From assembly GCA_913064755.1 (NCBI GenBank), contig CAJYBQ010000008.1, positions 1 to 22,277 on the forward strand: a DNA stretch of 22,277 bases, written 5' to 3'. The first letter of the stretch is position 1. Each line of letters opens with the position of its first letter. The position numbers and the translations under genes are program-made. The notes under the pieces were generated by a model, which was not told the origin of the DNA, searched no databases, and saw only the letters and a list, made by a program, of their open reading frames with translations. The stretch comes from an uncultured Alphaproteobacteria bacterium (lineage in GTDB: Bacteria > Pseudomonadota > Alphaproteobacteria > Minwuiales > Minwuiaceae). Below, in pieces: positions 7,636 to 15,602 of this stretch.

Positions 7636-8847
7636 TCAGACTTCCTTGATGGGAATTTCGGTGTCGGCGAGACGGGACGGGTCAACCGTCCGGCCCTCGG
7701 CGATCCACTTGCGGCCGCGCACGTAGTCGCTGCCGACATTGATGGCATTGACGCCCGTGACCCGGCCGTCCCGCAGGTAGAAGACGGAGAAGGACCGCGT
7801 CGACGGCGTGCCACGCACCACCACCTGGTCATGCGGCTCCGGCAGGCCGGCCATCTGCATCTTCAGATCGAACTGGTCTGACCAGAACCACGGAACCTCG
7901 GCGTAGTCGGCGCCCTTGCCGGTCAGTTCATTGGCGATGCAACGGGCCTGATCGACGGCGTTCTGCACGGATTCCAGCCGCACGTCGCCGCCCAGGATCG
8001 CGTTCGGGTGCCGGGTGCAGTCCCCGGCGGCGAAGATGTCGGGGTCGGAGGTGCGTGCCCGTGCATCGACCACGATGCCGTCATCGACCGCCAGGCCGGC
8101 GGCCTCGGCCAGTTCGACGACCGGCCCCACGCCGACGCCCACGAGGACCAGGTCGGCGGGATGAACATGTCCGTGGCTGTCGACCACATGGGTCGCGCGA
8201 TCCGTGCCGCCGATCTCGGCAACGCCGGTCTCGAGCAGGATCTTCACGCCCCTCGCGCGGTGCTCGTCTTCGTAGAAACGCGAAACCGGTTCCGCCACCG
8301 CGCGCGCCATCACCCGGTCCATCATCTCGATCACCGTGACGTCGCATCCCATCTGGCGCAGTGCCGCCGCCGCCTCCAGCCCGATGTAGCCGCCGCCGGC
8401 GATCACCACCTTCGCGCCTTCATGCGCCACGGCCTGGATGGCCTGGGTATCATTGATGGTGCGGATGTAGTGGACGCCCGGCAGATCGCGTCCGACCACC
8501 GGAATCTCCCGCACCCGCGTGCCCGTGCAGAGCGCCAGCCGGTCCCAGGTCAGTGTTTCACCATCCGAAAGGGTCAGCGATTTCGCGTCCCTGTCGATGG
8601 CCGTGACCCCGGTGCCGAGGCGCAGGTCGATCCCCTTGTCGGCATAGAATGTTTCAGGCCGGAGGAAGGTCTTTTCCAGTGCCACCTCACCCATCAGGAA
8701 CTGCTTGGAAAGCGGCGGACGTTCGTAGGGTGGCCAGGGTTCCTCCCCGATCAGCGTGATCCGGAACCGGTCCTTGGCCCTCGCGAGCTGTATCGCCAGG
8801 GTGCCACCGGCGTGCCCTGCCCCGACAATGACGACATGCTCAGCCAT
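7636..8847 (-). CDS. FAD-dependent ferredoxin reductase (CamA/rubredoxin reductase-like)
   Basis: This 403-residue pyridine nucleotide-disulfide oxidoreductase-fold flavoprotein would oxidise NAD(P)H and reduce the adjacent ferredoxin. The FAD-binding motif GAGHAG is at residues 9-14. The PYERPPLSK motif typical of the ferredoxin/putidaredoxin reductase branch is near residues 40-48. The NAD(P)-binding motif GGGYIGLE spans 151-158, and the second FAD site is FAAGDCTRHPN. There is no redox CxxxxC pair, which excludes a thioredoxin- or lipoamide-reductase role. The ATG at 8847 has GGAGGA about 10 nt upstream; a longer in-frame start at 8934 lacks support. It is first in the operon and the ferredoxin follows. 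Confidence 0.93.
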   Translation of the reverse strand: MAEHVVIVGAGHAGGTLAIQLARAKDRFRITLIGEEPWPPYERPPLSKQFLMGEVALEKTFLRPETFYADKGIDLRLGTGVTAIDRDAKSLTLSDGETLTWDRLALCTGTRVREIPVVGRDLPGVHYIRTINDTQAIQAVAHEGAKVVIAGGGYIGLEAAAALRQMGCDVTVIEMMDRVMARAVAEPVSRFYEDEHRARGVKILLETGVAEIGGTDRATHVVDSHGHVHPADLVLVGVGVGPVVELAEAAGLAVDDGIVVDARARTSDPDIFAAGDCTRHPNAILGGDVRLESVQNAVDQARCIANELTGKGADYAEVPWFWSDQFDLKMQMAGLPEPHDQVVVRGTPSTRSFSVFYLRDGRVTGVNAINVGSDYVRGRKWIAEGRTVDPSRLADTEIPIKEV

Positions 8848-9112
8848 TTCAGCCCGTCCTCCGATAGAATCAACGCCCGTGGCGCACATGACATCCGCGA
8901 CCCTTCCCTTGTACATAGCCAAGCAAGGGCCCAAGTGGAAGCCGCCGCCGCAGATGCCTGCAATCCGTGCGAATGCTGCCTGCGATCACCCGCCGCGCTG
9001 CCGGGGCGGACGCCCTGTGTCGATGCTGCTATGTTTCGCCGCCGGGCGCAAAGCAAAGACAGCGGAGACGCCTGCACGGGAAGCCCCACGGATGCCTAAG
9101 GAAGAACGACAG

Positions 9113-11005
9113 GTGACTGAGACCAACAACAGCGCGACAGATACCGACCGCAATGCCGGGGCCGATGCGCCCGCGGGGCAGCCGTCCACGCCCGGGTCGG
9201 CGCCGAAGAAGCGCGCCCGCGCCTCCTCCGGCGTGCTGATCGGCAGGATCTGGACCGTCTACGTGCGGAACTACCTGGCAGAACTGACCATCGGCATCAT
9301 CGCGGTCATTCTCGTCGCCGCCTGTACCGCGCTGATCGTGCATCAGCTGGAACCCGTGATCGACGACATCTTCATCAAGGGCGACGAGACGCAGCTGGTC
9401 ATCATCCCGCTGGTCATGATCGGCATATTCTCGGTCCTGGCGCTGTCGACCTACCTGCAGCATTTCACCATCCGGGCCGTGGGTTTCCGCGTGGTGACGG
9501 ACATTCAGAAACACCTCTACCGCCGCCTCATCAGCGCCGACCTGCGGTTCTTCCACCTGGAGACCGTCGGCGAATTCATCAGCCGCTTCCTGACCGATAC
9601 CGTTGTCCTGCGCGAGGCCCTGGCCACCACCACCGTTGCGCTGTGCAAGGACATGCTGACCGCGATCTTCCTGATCATCGTCATGTTCACCAAGGACTGG
9701 CAGATGGCGCTGATCGCATCCCTGATCCTGCCTGCCACCGCCCTGCCGATGCTGCGGATCGGCCGCCTGTCGCGAAAATCGTCGGAAGGGATCCAGCAGA
9801 CCTCCGGCTCGCTTTCCTCTTTCCTGGACGACACCCTGTCCGGTGTCCGGCAGGTAAAGGCCTACGGACGCGAGGCCTACGAGGTGGAGCGGGCGACGAA
9901 GGTGATGGATGACCGGGAGAGCATGTTCATCAAGAACCTGCGGGCGCGATCCCTGATCACACCGTTGATCGAGGTCTTCGTCGGCATCGCCATCGCGGCC
10001 ATCATCTATTTCGGCGGTCACCGGGTTCTGGCCGGTGACATGACGCCGGGCGAGTTCTTCGCCTTCCTGACCGCGTTGCTGATGATGGCGCAGCCGATCC
10101 GCCGACTGGGCAAGCTGACCGCAGCATTGCAGTCGGGGCTTGCCGCCGCGGACCGTCTGTTCCAGTCGATCGACGGCCTGCCGGAGATCGAGGATCGCTC
10201 CAACGGCCGGGAGCTGAAGGTCGACCGGGGCGAGGTCCGGTTCCGTGACGTCCGGTTTGCCTATCCAGACGGTACCGAGGCCCTGCGCGGCGTCAGCCTG
10301 GTGTGCAACCCCGGGGAGACGATCGCGCTGGTCGGTGGTTCCGGTGGCGGCAAGTCCACGATCCTGAACCTGACCGCCCGCTTCTATGACACCAGTGCGG
10401 GCACGGTGGAGATCGACGGGCAACCGGTGGACCAGGTCAGCACTGCCAGCCTGCGTGCCGCCATGGGCTTCGTGGGGCAGGACACGGCGCTGTTCGACGA
10501 CACCATTCGCGCCAACATCGCCTATGGCCGACCGGAGGCCACGCTGGAACAGGTGCAGGCCGCGGCACAGGCCGCAAACGCGCATGGGTTCATCGAGGCC
10601 CTGCCCGATGGCTATGAAACCGTCGTCGGGGCCGCCGGCTTCCGTCTCAGTGGCGGCCAGCGACAGCGCGTCGCCATTGCCCGTGCCATGCTGCGGGATG
10701 CGCCGGTGCTGCTGCTGGACGAGGCGACATCGGCACTGGATACCGAATCGGAGCGCAAGGTCCAGGCGGCGCTGGCGCGGCTGGCGAAGGGGCGTTCCAC
10801 CATCATGGTGGCGCATCGCCTGACCACCGTGGTCAACGCCGACCGCATCTACGTGATCGAGAACGGGCTGGTCGCGGAAAGCGGCACCCATGCCGAACTG
10901 CTGGCCCAAGGCGGGCGCTATGCCGAACTCTATGCCGACAGCACCGGCGATGGCCTTGACGCATCCGGGGCCGAAACTCCCGCCACCGCAGTCGGCGCGG
11001 ACTGA
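9113..11005 (+). CDS. msbA: MsbA-like ABC exporter (lipid A flippase candidate)
   Basis: This 630-residue half-transporter has an N-terminal membrane domain with about six helices (residues 55-345) and a C-terminal ATPase. The ATPase shows Walker A GGSGGGKST (408-416), Q-loop Q456, signature LSGGQRQR (512-519), Walker B VLLLDEATS (D536, E537) and H-loop H568. The fold is MsbA/multidrug exporter type. Its position directly upstream of waaA and lpxK supports flipping Kdo-lipid A across the inner membrane. The first 40 residues are a hydrophilic, Ala/Pro-rich tail absent from the E. coli protein. The GTG at 9113 has TAAGGAAG 8 nt upstream; an ATG at 9092 would add seven residues. The gene diverges from the ferredoxin reductase. 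Confidence 0.88.
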   Translation: MTETNNSATDTDRNAGADAPAGQPSTPGSAPKKRARASSGVLIGRIWTVYVRNYLAELTIGIIAVILVAACTALIVHQLEPVIDDIFIKGDETQLVIIPLVMIGIFSVLALSTYLQHFTIRAVGFRVVTDIQKHLYRRLISADLRFFHLETVGEFISRFLTDTVVLREALATTTVALCKDMLTAIFLIIVMFTKDWQMALIASLILPATALPMLRIGRLSRKSSEGIQQTSGSLSSFLDDTLSGVRQVKAYGREAYEVERATKVMDDRESMFIKNLRARSLITPLIEVFVGIAIAAIIYFGGHRVLAGDMTPGEFFAFLTALLMMAQPIRRLGKLTAALQSGLAAADRLFQSIDGLPEIEDRSNGRELKVDRGEVRFRDVRFAYPDGTEALRGVSLVCNPGETIALVGGSGGGKSTILNLTARFYDTSAGTVEIDGQPVDQVSTASLRAAMGFVGQDTALFDDTIRANIAYGRPEATLEQVQAAAQAANAHGFIEALPDGYETVVGAAGFRLSGGQRQRVAIARAMLRDAPVLLLDEATSALDTESERKVQAALARLAKGRSTIMVAHRLTTVVNADRIYVIENGLVAESGTHAELLAQGGRYAELYADSTGDGLDASGAETPATAVGAD

Positions 11006-11010
11006 CCGTT

Positions 11011-12288
11011 GTGGATGGGTCCGGCGTTTATCATGGCCTGGGTGCGGTACTGACCCCACTTGCCCCGATACTGTTGCGCCGAAGGCTGCGCGCCGGCAAG
11101 GAAGACCCGGCGCGGCTGGCGGAACGGCTGGGGCATCCCGGGCGGCGTCGGCCCCCGGGACCCCTGATCTGGATCCACGCGGCAAGCGTCGGCGAGTCGC
11201 AATCCATCCTGGCGCTGGTCGAACGGTTGCGAGAACAGCGGCCCGACATCACCATCCTGGTGACGACCGGTACCGTCACTTCCGCCAGGCTGATCGCCAG
11301 CCGCCTGCCGGAGGGCGCATTCCACCAGTTCGTGCCCCTGGACCTGCCCGGCGCCACCCGGCGCTTCATCGACCATTGGCGACCCGACGCGGCATTCTGG
11401 ATCGAAAGTGAGCTCTGGCCGGGTCTGATCCGTGCGATGCACGCCACGGGCAAGCCGCTGATCCTGCTGAACGGACGCATGTCGGCCAGGTCGTTCAATC
11501 GCTGGCGCAGGGTGCGGCCCGTCATCGCCGGGTTGCTGGGGCGGTTCGACAAGGTGCTGACCCAGGGGGCCGAATACACCGATCGTTTCCGGGCGCTTGG
11601 TGCGCGACAGGTGGTGGAGGCCGGGAACCTGAAACATGCCGCCGCGCCTCTGGATGCCGACCCGGCAGAACTGGCGCGCCTGCAGGCGATGATCGGTGAC
11701 CGGCCGGTGTGGCTGGCCGCCAGCGTGCATCCGGGTGAGGAAGCGGCGCTGCTGGTCACGCAGCAGCAGGTGGTCGCGGCCATGCCCGACGCCCTGCTGA
11801 TCATCGTCCCCCGCCACCCGGCCCGCGCGGCGGAGATGCTCATTCCCTTTGCCGAGCGCGGTATCGGCACCAGTTCCCGCAGCGCCGGGGAGGATCCCAC
11901 ATCCGCCACTGCCGTGCATGTGGCCGATACCATGGGCGAACTGGGCCTGTTCTACCGGCTGGCGCAGGTCGCCGTGATCGGTGGCTCCTTCATCCCCCAC
12001 GGCGGGCAGAACCTGCTGGAGGCCGCGCGCCTGGGCTGTGTGCCCGTCTGTGGCCCGCACATGGAGAATTTCCGCGAGACGGCGGAGGAAATGGCGGCGG
12101 CAGGCGCGATGATCCAGGTCGATGACGCTGTCGGCCTGGCGACGGCCGTGCACGACCTGCTGCACTCCCCCGCCAGACTGGCCGAGGCGCGGAAACGCTG
12201 CATCGCGACCACGGGAGCGCATGACGAGGGTCTGGATCGCGTGATGGCGGAAATCAGGCCGCATCTGCCCCACGGGGAATGGACGTGA
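11011..12288 (+). CDS. waaA: 3-deoxy-D-manno-octulosonic acid (Kdo) transferase
   Basis: WaaA transfers Kdo from CMP-Kdo to the lipid A precursor at the inner face of the inner membrane. The 425 residues begin with a hydrophobic anchor (about 8-24) followed by arginines. The catalytic glutamate is E62 in HAASVGESQS. The family pattern FWIESELWPGLI follows. The C-terminal GT-B domain has LAASVHPGEE, a VPRHPARA motif and GGSFIPHGGQNLLEAA, where the nucleotide sugar binds. The GTG start lies 5 nt after the upstream exporter stop and the 3' end overlaps lpxK by 10 nt, so translation is probably coupled along the operon. How many Kdo units it adds cannot be read from the sequence. Confidence 0.95.
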   Translation: MDGSGVYHGLGAVLTPLAPILLRRRLRAGKEDPARLAERLGHPGRRRPPGPLIWIHAASVGESQSILALVERLREQRPDITILVTTGTVTSARLIASRLPEGAFHQFVPLDLPGATRRFIDHWRPDAAFWIESELWPGLIRAMHATGKPLILLNGRMSARSFNRWRRVRPVIAGLLGRFDKVLTQGAEYTDRFRALGARQVVEAGNLKHAAAPLDADPAELARLQAMIGDRPVWLAASVHPGEEAALLVTQQQVVAAMPDALLIIVPRHPARAAEMLIPFAERGIGTSSRSAGEDPTSATAVHVADTMGELGLFYRLAQVAVIGGSFIPHGGQNLLEAARLGCVPVCGPHMENFRETAEEMAAAGAMIQVDDAVGLATAVHDLLHSPARLAEARKRCIATTGAHDEGLDRVMAEIRPHLPHGEWT

Positions 12289-13304
12289 AGGCGCCGCGGT
12301 TCTGGCAGGGCGGCAAGCGATCCCTGCTTGCCACGCTGCTGACCCCGGCAAGCTGGCTCTGGACCGGCGTTGGGCGGTCGAGGCGGGCGCGCACACGGCC
12401 CTGGGTCGCGCCGGTGCCGGTGATCTGCGTCGGCAACCTGGCCGTTGGTGGCGCGGGCAAGACCCCGACCGTGGCCGCGCTTGCCCGTTGGTTCCAGGCC
12501 CGTGGGCACACACCACACATCCTGCTGCGCGGCCATGGCGGATCGCTGTCATCCACCGGTGCCCACAAGGTGAACCCGGCAACCCACGGGGTGGCTGATG
12601 TGGGAGACGAGGCCTTGCTGCACGCGCGCATCGCCCCGACCTTCATCGCCGCAGACCGTGTTGCCGGTGCAAGGGTCGCGACGCCAGGGGCTGACCTGAT
12701 CATAATGGACGATGGCCACCAGAACCCCACCCTCGCCCGCGACCTCTCCATCATCGTCATCGACCTGGGCTTCGGATTGGGCCATGGCCGGGTCATGCCC
12801 TCGGGTCCCCTGCGCGAACCGGCCAGCGAAGGCCTGGCAAGGGCGAATGCCGTCATCGCCATCGGCAACGGCATGGTGCCCCGGGCCATTGCACGGTCAT
12901 CCCTGCCGGTCATGAAGGCCCATATCGTGCCGGACCCTTCATCCATGCACCTGGCGGGCAAGCGGGTGGTGGCCGTCACCGGCATCGGACGACCGGAGAA
13001 GTTCACCGAAACACTGGCGGAGATGCGCGCCGAGGTGACGGACCTCTTCGCCCACCCGGACCATCACGTGTTCAGCGGTGACGACATCCTGCGCGCCGTG
13101 GACCGCGCCAGGGACAGGGATGCCGTGGCTGTCATGACGGCCAAGGATCACGTCCGCCTGCCCCCGGAAGCGCGCGACCTGTTCCAGACCGTGGATATTC
13201 ACCTGGAATTCCAGCGCCCGGACATGCTCGACGCCTTGCTGGAGCCCTTGCGGGCGCAGATTTCTGCCAGCAAGGCTCAGGCGCAGCAGGCATCTCCCGC
13301 CTGA
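12279..13304 (+). CDS. lpxK: Tetraacyldisaccharide 4'-kinase LpxK
   Basis: LpxK phosphorylates the 4' position of the lipid A disaccharide at the cytoplasmic face of the inner membrane. The 341 residues include an N-terminal amphipathic/hydrophobic stretch, the P-loop VGNLAVGGAGKTP (51-63), the MDDGHQNPTLARD motif (143-155), FGLGHGRVMPSGPLREP, and the DHHVFS segment matching the catalytic histidine region of the C-terminal half. In most LpxK proteins a hydrophobic residue follows DDG; here it is His147. The ATG at 12279 lies inside the end of waaA, preceded closely by GGGGA. At the 3' end its last 28 nt overlap the 3' end of a convergent gene on the minus strand. Confidence 0.95.
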   Translation: MDVKAPRFWQGGKRSLLATLLTPASWLWTGVGRSRRARTRPWVAPVPVICVGNLAVGGAGKTPTVAALARWFQARGHTPHILLRGHGGSLSSTGAHKVNPATHGVADVGDEALLHARIAPTFIAADRVAGARVATPGADLIIMDDGHQNPTLARDLSIIVIDLGFGLGHGRVMPSGPLREPASEGLARANAVIAIGNGMVPRAIARSSLPVMKAHIVPDPSSMHLAGKRVVAVTGIGRPEKFTETLAEMRAEVTDLFAHPDHHVFSGDDILRAVDRARDRDAVAVMTAKDHVRLPPEARDLFQTVDIHLEFQRPDMLDALLEPLRAQISASKAQAQQASPA

Positions 13305-13495
13305 ACGGGCGGACATGGCACATCGCCATAACTGCAGAACACGCAGCAATCCCCCGGCCTTGGCTTCAGCAAGGTGCCGCAGCCCGCACACTCCAGGAAC
13401 CACTGGCAGAAGTTCTCCGGCATCACGTGCTTGACCGTATGACTGCACTCGGGACAGGTCAGGGTGGATTGCGCGATGACGGTGGGTTCGCTCAT
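13277..13495 (-). CDS. GDCCVxC-motif small cysteine-rich protein
   Basis: The protein has 72 residues, 11 of them Cys. A likely zinc-ribbon half site is CPEC (14-17). C30 and CAGC (36-39) follow, then the diagnostic block GDCCVFCSYG (49-57 region), CPP (61-63) and a terminal CCA. The GDCCVxC family is known from bacterial genomes, where some members carry selenocysteine. This one uses Cys throughout, so no Sec machinery is implied. It starts inside the stop of the MerT-like gene (TGATG overlap), so the pair is coupled, and the protein probably binds or relays a soft metal ion. That function is inference. Its last 28 nt overlap the end of lpxK tail to tail. Confidence 0.85.
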   Translation of the reverse strand: MSEPTVIAQSTLTCPECSHTVKHVMPENFCQWFLECAGCGTLLKPRPGDCCVFCSYGDVPCPPVQAGDACCA

Positions 13496-13872
13496 CAGTC
13501 CCGTGCCTCCATGATCATGCTGCGAATCCAGCCCTGATGCTCCCAGACCGCGAACGACGCTGCAACGATCAGGGTGCCCAGCACCAGGATCAGCAGGGTG
13601 CGCTGGCCGCGCCGATCAAGACGCTGCCCCTTCAGGAGGCTTTGGCGCTGTCGCCAGAAAAAGACGGCCCAGCCCAAGCCAAGCAGCAACAGCGAAAGGG
13701 TCTGCAACTGGGTGCGGTAGACCAATGGCATGTCCAGCACTGATAGCCATGCACCACCAAGCCCGAGCGCGACGAATGCCATAGGCAGCACGCAGCAAAC
13801 TGCGGCGAGGAAAGCAATGATCGCCGTCGATGGGCCGGACCAGTAAATGGACATGCCGAGAATTCTTTTCAT
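13495..13872 (-). CDS. MerT-like mercuric/metal ion transport protein
   Basis: This 125-residue inner-membrane protein has three hydrophobic segments (about 15-45, 56-75, 91-112). The first carries the vicinal cysteines C26-C27 in AAVCCVLPMAFVALGLGGAWL, which matches the MerT signature of a Cys pair followed by Pro and a GLGGAW motif. MerT passes Hg(II) from the periplasm to cytoplasmic MerA. The second Cys pair of classical MerT, in the cytoplasmic loop, is missing here, and the downstream Cys-rich partner may replace it. No merR, merP or merA is in view, so the substrate is uncertain. The ATG at 13872 is used; the ATG at 13854 is equally possible because neither has a good ribosome site. 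The 5' end is less GC-rich than its neighbours. Confidence 0.75.
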   Translation of the reverse strand: MKRILGMSIYWSGPSTAIIAFLAAVCCVLPMAFVALGLGGAWLSVLDMPLVYRTQLQTLSLLLLGLGWAVFFWRQRQSLLKGQRLDRRGQRTLLILVLGTLIVAASFAVWEHQGWIRSMIMEARD

Positions 13873-13937
13873 GAACGCAATGTATCGTGGCGCCAGGTGG
13901 AGGATGGCTCAACTTCCCGTGTGCTCCAGCGCGTTGG

Positions 13938-14864
13938 CTACCGCTGCAACAAGCCCGGTATCGCCGGGTCGAGGCCGGGGTTGACCACCATGCGATCCAG
14001 CGCCCTGACCGTCGCATAGGGGATCAGCCCGGCCTCGCGACCGTTGGCATAGGCTTCCCTTACCCGCGCGGGGTCAGAGGGGTATTCGATCAGGAACACG
14101 GGCTTTTCCGCCGCCGTGATGATGTTCAGATGCTGCATGACCCAGGCGGTTGAATCAGGCGGGTTCGGCACGCCGTCACCTTCCCAGCCGAAGAAGGCAT
14201 CTTCCTTCCCCAGCGCGTCGATGGTGGCGAGATAGGCCGTGTCGACCACCAGGTCCTCGGCGTTCTGCGGGACGATGCGGAAACCGGGAACCTTCGCGCG
14301 GGCATAGGCGGCCATCTCCATGACGAAATCCGTCATGTCCTTCGCGGCCGTCTTCCGCCCCTTTTCCTGGAAGTACCAGTAGGCGTCGATGATATCGAGG
14401 TACACACCGTCGAAGCCCGCCGCGATGATCCGGTCCAGGTAGGCATCGGGACCACCGAAGATGATGCGTTTCCAGTCCGGATCCCAGTACCGGACCTTGA
14501 AGTTTCCGGCCCAGTCCGGGTTCACCGCCTCCAGCCACTTCGGCGGATGTTCGGCCCAGGACGGCTGCCAGTAGAAGCGATAGTCCTCCGCCTCCCCCAC
14601 CGACATGTAGGACAGCACGATCCGGCGGCCCCCATCCGGCTTCCACTGCATCATGGCGACATCGGCGGGCGTGAAGGCATGTTCCGCGGAACCGTCGCGG
14701 GAATAGTCGACCACCGCCATGTCGAAGTCGCTGGCCGCGATCAGGGCGGGGTTGGGGTTGGCCAGCCAGTAGGTGAAATGGCGCACGCCCGACAGGTCGG
14801 CCTGCGCCGGCATCAGCCCGCTCAGCATGGCCAGGACACCAGCGAGGAATCCTGATCGGAGCAT
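13938..14864 (-). CDS. Secreted MJ1477/TM1410-family putative glycoside hydrolase
   Basis: The 308 residues begin with a Sec-type signal peptide (MLRSGFLAGVLAMLSGLMPAQA, given here only as positions 1-22 for the leader), with likely cleavage after AQA. The mature part is a TIM-barrel-type domain of the TM1410/GH114-like group (endo-alpha-1,4-polygalactosaminidase relatives). It shows WLANPNP, MAVVDYSRDG, VLSYMSVGEAEDYR, the hallmark GFDGVYLDIIDAYWYF, and a late FGWEGDG segment. The acidic residues in VYLDIID and SVGEAED are the probable catalytic ones. The substrate, presumably an envelope or exopolysaccharide, is not known. The ATG at 14864 is chosen because it puts the signal peptide at the N-terminus; a start at 14927 would bury it. 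The gene diverges from the HPt protein gene. Confidence 0.8.
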   Translation of the reverse strand: MLRSGFLAGVLAMLSGLMPAQADLSGVRHFTYWLANPNPALIAASDFDMAVVDYSRDGSAEHAFTPADVAMMQWKPDGGRRIVLSYMSVGEAEDYRFYWQPSWAEHPPKWLEAVNPDWAGNFKVRYWDPDWKRIIFGGPDAYLDRIIAAGFDGVYLDIIDAYWYFQEKGRKTAAKDMTDFVMEMAAYARAKVPGFRIVPQNAEDLVVDTAYLATIDALGKEDAFFGWEGDGVPNPPDSTAWVMQHLNIITAAEKPVFLIEYPSDPARVREAYANGREAGLIPYATVRALDRMVVNPGLDPAIPGLLQR

Positions 14865-14981
14865 ATGCACCCTGTTTCTCCCGGTCGTGACATTACGGCG
14901 TTCATTATGACTATCTTTACCCGCCAATGGTTAAGACAGGGGACGATGAATTCACCTCCAAGCGTAACGCCGGAGCAAAAA

Positions 14982-15527
14982 ATGTCCGTCTCCCTCCTGG
15001 ATAACAACCTCGACGACGCCGATTCGATGGGCGAACTGATCGATGGTGAGCACCAGATCATACATGTGCCCAATACGCTGCGTGCCAAGACCGGGCCCGG
15101 CGAAAGGGTTGATCCGGCGCGGATCAAGGAGGCAGAGCAGGCCATCCTCGCCATGGCCGACGACTTCCGCGTCTGGGCCATGGAAGATGTCGACCGCATG
15201 CGCACGATCATCAACGAATGCACCGACGGCAAGTTGAAAGTGGCGGATGAGCGGGAGCGAATCTACGACATCAGCCACAACGTGAAGGGTCAGGGCAGCA
15301 CGTTCGGCTACACGCTGCTGACATCTGTCGCGGACAACCTGTGCAATTTCCTCGATCGGCAGGAGACCCTGTTGAAGGAGCATCTGCCCGTCATGGCCGC
15401 ACATACGGAGGCGCTGAGCGCCATCCTGCGGTTCAACGTGAAGGGCAGCGACAATCCCACGGGCCAGGAAATCGTCCGCAGCCTGCACATGCTGATCACC
15501 AAGTCCCCCGCCAAGCCGAAAGGCTGA
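14982..15527 (+). CDS. Stand-alone histidine phosphotransfer (HPt) domain protein
   Basis: This is a soluble 181-residue protein. The HPt phosphorylation motif is centred on H99 in DISHNVKGQGSTFGYTLL, followed by helices that would complete the four-helix bundle (about 60-155). HPt proteins relay phosphate between a hybrid histidine kinase and a response regulator. Neither is in this window, so partners are unknown. The first 45 residues are acidic and probably disordered. I chose the ATG at 14982 because GGAG lies 6 nt upstream; an in-frame ATG at 14946 would add 12 residues. It is the only gene of its unit, convergent with tatC. Confidence 0.78.
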   Translation: MSVSLLDNNLDDADSMGELIDGEHQIIHVPNTLRAKTGPGERVDPARIKEAEQAILAMADDFRVWAMEDVDRMRTIINECTDGKLKVADERERIYDISHNVKGQGSTFGYTLLTSVADNLCNFLDRQETLLKEHLPVMAAHTEALSAILRFNVKGSDNPTGQEIVRSLHMLITKSPAKPKG

Positions 15528-15556
15528 CGCGCGCGGTCAGTCGCGGCGAAGGTGAC

Positions 15557-15602
15557 GACCCGGACCGGTTACAGCCTCGATGCTGCCCGGACCGGCGGGG
15601 TC
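15557..15602. terminator. Possible hairpin between convergent HPt and tatC genes
   Basis: GACCC (15557-15561) pairs with GGGTC (15598-15602), and inside it CCGG (15565-15568) pairs with CCGG (15592-15595), with small bulges and a 23-nt loop. It also contains two direct copies of CCCGGACCGG (15559 and 15586). No T-run follows and it touches the tatC stop, so the terminator role is weakly supported. Confidence 0.3.

Noticed and set aside
8906..8929. CCCTTG/CAAGGG inverted repeat between the ferredoxin reductase and the MsbA-like gene
   Set aside because: The stem is only six pairs with a 12-nt loop, in a divergent promoter region where no terminator is expected.
9029..11185. A 718-codon open frame antisense to the MsbA-like exporter
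   Set aside because: The opposite strand encodes all ABC motifs in order; this frame has no recognisable domain and no ribosome site.
13277..13495. Selenocysteine in the GDCCVxC protein
   Set aside because: All motif positions are encoded by Cys codons and the only in-frame TGA is the stop, so no Sec is needed to explain the gene.
15559..15595. Two direct copies of CCCGGACCGG and a related CCGGACCGG near 17293
   Set aside because: A nine- or ten-base GC word is expected by chance about once in DNA of this size and composition. Three copies are not a repeat family.
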